A stretch of DNA of 8,266 nt from Holophagaceae bacterium UBA706 (GTDB lineage Bacteria > Acidobacteriota > Holophagae > Holophagales > Holophagaceae). Positions 5,781-8,266 of the stretch are shown here, in pieces (within the stretch, counting starts at the first letter, position 1; each line of letters opens with the position of its first letter). Made by a program: the position numbers and the translations under genes. The stretch is from assembly GCA_002298155.1 (NCBI GenBank), contig DBME01000430.1, positions 1 through 8,266 on the forward strand. Reading direction: 5' to 3'. A model generated the notes under the pieces. It made no database searches. It was not told where the DNA came from and was given only the letters and a program-made list of their open reading frames with translations.

Positions 5781-7412
5781 TCAGCTGTGGACGCCTGGAG
5801 CCTCCCGGCCCGTGCTCTCGACGTACTCCACGTAGGTGCCCGGGTACTTCATGGGGCCGGCGTGCTCCTCCCCGCCCAGTTCCAGGACGTGGTTGGCCAG
5901 GCCCCGCAGGAAGGTGCGGTCGTGGGACACGAAGAGCATCGTCCCCTCGAAGTCCTTCAGCGCCTCCACCAGCATCTCCTTGGTGGCCAGGTCCAGGTGG
6001 TTGGTGGGCTCGTCCAGCACCAGGAAATTGGGGGGATTGAAGAGCATCCGCGCCATCACCAGCCGCGACTTCTCGCCGCCGGACAGAGCCCGGATCCGCT
6101 TGTCCACGTCATCCCCGGAGAACTGGAAGGCCCCCAGGATGTTCCGGAGCACGCCCAGGCCCTCGGTGGGGAAGTCCTTCATGAGCTGTTCCAGCACCGT
6201 GAGCTCGGGATCCAGGAGATCCAGGGACTGCTGGGCGAAGTAGCCCATGCGCAGGCTCGCGCCCAGGCGCACGGAACCGGCGTCGGGCTCCAGCACCCCG
6301 GCCACCATCTTCAGCAGCGTCGACTTGCCAGCGCCGTTCTTGCCCATGACGCACCAGCGTTCCCCCCGGCGGATGTGGAAGTCGAAGCCGTCATAGAGGG
6401 TGCGGGTGCCGTAGCCCTTGCGCAGGCCCTCCACCATCACCACGTCCTCGCCGGAACGCATGGGGGACCGGAAGTCCCACTTCACCGTCTTGCGCCGCTT
6501 GGGCAGCTCGATGCGCTCGATCTTGTCCAGGGCCTTCACCCGGCTCTGCACCTGGGCGGCCTTGGCCGCGTGGGTGGAGAACCGTTCGATGAAGCGCTGC
6601 TCCTTGGCCAGCTTGGCCTGTTGGCGGGCGTAGGCCGCTTCCTGGTTCGTCTCCCGGGTCTCCCGCTCCTTCACGTAGAAATCGTAGTTCCCGGAGTAGG
6701 TGACGATGTCCCCGGCATCGATCTCGATCACCTTCGTGACGATGCGGTTCATGAAGTCCTTGTCGTGGGAGGTCATGAGCAGGGTCGATGGGATGGACTT
6801 CAGGTACGCCTCGAGCCAGAGGATGGATTCGATGTCCAGGTGGTTGGTGGGCTCGTCCAGGAGGAGCACGTCGAAGCGGCCCAGCAGGACCTTGGCCATG
6901 GACACGCGCATCTTCCAGCCCCCGGACAGGGCGCCCACGTCCCCGTCGATCTGGGCGGGATCGAAGCCGAGGCCCTCCAGGCAGGCCCGGGCGCGCGCCT
7001 CCAGCTCATAGCCGCCCAGGTGCTGGTATTCCTCCTGCACGTGGCCGAAGCGCTCGATGGACGCTTCCAGTTCGTCCATGCGGTCCGGGTCGCCCATGGC
7101 GTGCTCCAGATCCATCAGCTCGTGGTGGAGATCGCCAAGGCGCCCGCTCCCGGCGATGGCCTCGTCGAGAACGGTGCGCCCGGACATCTCATCCACTTCC
7201 TGGCGGAAATAGCCGATGGTGAGCTTCTTGGGGACACTGACCACCCCGTCAGCGGGCGCCTCCTCCCCCATGATCATGCGGAAGAGGGTGGACTTTCCGG
7301 CCCCGTTGGGTCCGACCAGGCCGGCCTTCTCGCCGGGATTCAGCTGGAAGGAGGCGTCGATGAAAAGGATCTGCTTGCCATACTGCTTGCTGACATCGGA
7401 AAGGGCGATCAA
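5781..7412 (-). CDS. ABC-F family ATPase (ribosome-associated, duplicated ABC domains)
   Basis: This 543-residue soluble protein has two ABC ATPase domains in one chain and no membrane segments, the ABC-F layout. Characterised members bind the ribosomal E site and modulate translation or relieve stalling. Domain 1 has Walker A GPNGAGKST (34-42), signature LSGGW (162-166) and Walker B LLLDEPTNHLD with D186 and E187. Domain 2 has GKNGAGKST (357-365), LSGGEKS (443-449) and LVLDEPTNHLD with D467 and E468. The charged helical linker at about 245-320, including the QVQSRVKALDK stretch, is the P-site tRNA-interaction region. There is no long EttA-like arm and no Uup-like C-terminal coiled coil, so it looks like the YbiT/YdiF-style housekeeping type, and the subfamily is not assigned. 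The start is TTG at 7412, with GGAG seven bases upstream and the family-like N-terminus MIALSDVSKQYG. It lies 27 bp after the tonB-like gene on the same strand. Confidence 0.95.
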   Translation of the reverse strand: MIALSDVSKQYGKQILFIDASFQLNPGEKAGLVGPNGAGKSTLFRMIMGEEAPADGVVSVPKKLTIGYFRQEVDEMSGRTVLDEAIAGSGRLGDLHHELMDLEHAMGDPDRMDELEASIERFGHVQEEYQHLGGYELEARARACLEGLGFDPAQIDGDVGALSGGWKMRVSMAKVLLGRFDVLLLDEPTNHLDIESILWLEAYLKSIPSTLLMTSHDKDFMNRIVTKVIEIDAGDIVTYSGNYDFYVKERETRETNQEAAYARQQAKLAKEQRFIERFSTHAAKAAQVQSRVKALDKIERIELPKRRKTVKWDFRSPMRSGEDVVMVEGLRKGYGTRTLYDGFDFHIRRGERWCVMGKNGAGKSTLLKMVAGVLEPDAGSVRLGASLRMGYFAQQSLDLLDPELTVLEQLMKDFPTEGLGVLRNILGAFQFSGDDVDKRIRALSGGEKSRLVMARMLFNPPNFLVLDEPTNHLDLATKEMLVEALKDFEGTMLFVSHDRTFLRGLANHVLELGGEEHAGPMKYPGTYVEYVESTGREAPGVHS

Positions 7413-7419
7413 GGCGGCA

Positions 7420-7423
7420 CTCC
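7420..7423 (-). promoter_or_regulatory. Shine-Dalgarno supporting the TTG start of the ABC-F gene
   Basis: GGAG on the minus strand is placed seven bases ahead of TTG at 7412. Since the protein already begins with the ABC-F consensus N-terminus at that codon, the rare TTG start is well supported. The short 27-bp gap to the preceding gene holds no separate promoter that I could recognise. Confidence 0.7.
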
Positions 7424-7439
7424 AAAGAGATAGCCTACC

Positions 7440-8207
7440 TTACCTTTCGAGCTTGAACCCCACCGTGAGCCTGAAGGTGGCCTTCACGGCCTCCCCTTCC
7501 ACCGTGGCGGGCTGGAAGCGCCAGAGCTTGGCGACCCGCACCGCCTCGTTGATGAGGAGCGCGTGGGGACCGGAGATGACTTCCACGTCCGTGGGGACGC
7601 CCCGGGTGTCGATGGTCAGGCGGAGTTCCACGGGCCCCTGGGCATGGATCAGGCGCGCCAGCGGCGGGTAGACGGGGTTGACCTGTTGCAGGATGCGGAT
7701 CTGGCTCGCTTCGATGGCGACGGGGTTCGCGGAACGCACAGGAGGTGGCGGCGCCGTGGGGCTGGGCCCGGGAGGCAGGCCTACGATCCCTGGGCGTGTG
7801 TCATCGCCCTTACTGCCGACCATTTCGTTGGAATGATCCTCCTTGGACAGGTCGCGGACCACATCCGGGACGACGTTTTCGCTCGTCGGCGGTGGGTCGA
7901 TGACCTTTATTCCGGGGGGCACCACGCCGCCACCCGTCTGGGGCGGAGGCAGGGGCTTCACAATCGGGACCGGTTCGAACTCGGTTTCCAGCTTCCACAC
8001 CGTGGCGGTCGTGCCGCCCTTGATGGGACGTTGGGCCAGATGCCGGGCGGAACTCACCACCGCGCCAGCCATGACGCCATAGATGGCGCAGGCGACCAGG
8101 AGACTCGTGAGGCGGGCGGGACGGGGCGCTGCCAGGTGGATCGCGTTGGGCAGTAGCGTGGGGGGTAGGATCTCGGCAGGCCGAGGGCCGGTGTCGCGCT
8201 TGGACAT
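7440..8207 (-). CDS. TonB family energy transducer
   Basis: TonB proteins span the periplasm and pass energy from the ExbB-ExbD motor to outer-membrane transporters. This 255-residue protein has a cytoplasmic N-terminus of about 32 residues and one hydrophobic anchor (about 33-52). A proline-rich spacer follows (about 79-160, with runs such as PLPPPQ, DPPPTS and TAPPPPV). The C-terminal TonB domain spans about 172-255, beginning NPVYPPLAR and containing the LTIDTRGVPTDVEV strand and KLWRFQPA. The anchor has Tyr (Y43 in CAIYG) where E. coli TonB has His20, and I see no His inside the helix. The ATG at 8207 follows AGGAGGT (8217-8211), closely spaced. No exbB or exbD lies in the window, and the next gene on the strand is the ABC-F ATPase. 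Family membership is clear, but its partner motor and transporter are unknown. Confidence 0.9.
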   Translation of the reverse strand: MSKRDTGPRPAEILPPTLLPNAIHLAAPRPARLTSLLVACAIYGVMAGAVVSSARHLAQRPIKGGTTATVWKLETEFEPVPIVKPLPPPQTGGGVVPPGIKVIDPPPTSENVVPDVVRDLSKEDHSNEMVGSKGDDTRPGIVGLPPGPSPTAPPPPVRSANPVAIEASQIRILQQVNPVYPPLARLIHAQGPVELRLTIDTRGVPTDVEVISGPHALLINEAVRVAKLWRFQPATVEGEAVKATFRLTVGFKLER

Positions 8208-8250
8208 GTGACCTCCTGGGATGTGCTTTGCGGCATGCAGCGAAACGGCG

Positions 8251-8266
8251 CGGACCCCCTGGTCCG
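8251..8266. repeat. perfect 6-bp inverted repeat at the window edge
   Basis: CGGACC (8251-8256) and GGTCCG (8261-8266) pair perfectly around the loop CCCT. It lies 44 bp upstream of the tonB-like start, just before the window ends. It could be the stem of a terminator for a gene beyond the edge, a regulator site or a longer stem cut off here. No T tract can be seen inside the window. Confidence 0.45.

Noticed and set aside
5772..5787. CAGCT-TATTTC-AGCTG stem at the end of the ABC-F gene as a terminator
   Set aside because: The stem is only five base pairs, overlaps the stop codon and lacks a T tract.
5724..7433. Rightward open frame (569 codons) opposite the ABC-F gene
   Set aside because: It mirrors a gene with two complete sets of ABC motifs and has no domain signal of its own.

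Overview
The window looks like an ordinary chromosomal stretch from a GC-rich Gram-negative bacterium. By eye about two thirds of bases are G or C, with strongly GC-biased third codon positions in every gene. The Gram-negative assignment rests on an ADP-heptose-type LPS glycosyltransferase, a TonB protein and an exported cyclophilin. The overall style would fit Acidobacteriota of the Holophaga/Geothrix type, but that is an impression from composition and protein style and was not tested.

Layout. Positions 1-42 may hold the last codons of a rightward gene that converges on glgA. Positions 78-3908 carry three leftward genes read in the order GT9 glycosyltransferase (3908-2904), glgC (2782-1517) and glgA (1520-78). 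glgC and glgA overlap by an ATGA, so they are almost certainly co-transcribed and translationally coupled. The 121-bp gap before glgC holds a strong Shine-Dalgarno, a possible weak promoter and a pair of 9-bp direct repeats. A 62-bp divergent spacer then separates the glycosyltransferase from a rightward gene (3971-5710) for an exported protein with a helical-repeat body and a C-terminal cyclophilin domain. After a 70-bp convergent gap come two further leftward genes, tonB-like (8207-7440) and an ABC-F ATPase (7412-5781), 27 bp apart and possibly one transcript. The right edge (8208-8266) is the tonB leader plus a perfect hairpin cut by the window end.

How the genes relate. GlgC makes ADP-glucose from glucose-1-phosphate and ATP, and GlgA polymerises it into alpha-1,4-glucan, so the pair is the committed part of bacterial glycogen synthesis. 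The GT9 enzyme uses another nucleotide sugar, probably ADP-heptose, for lipopolysaccharide core assembly. The cyclophilin, TonB and ABC-F proteins concern envelope protein folding, energy coupling to the outer membrane and ribosome function.

No mobile element, CRISPR array, RNA gene, toxin or defence module was seen. I found no convincing undescribed system. The points most worth checking are the helical-repeat/cyclophilin fusion, a TonB anchor helix without its usual histidine, altered effector-site residues in GlgC, and the direct repeats ahead of glgC.
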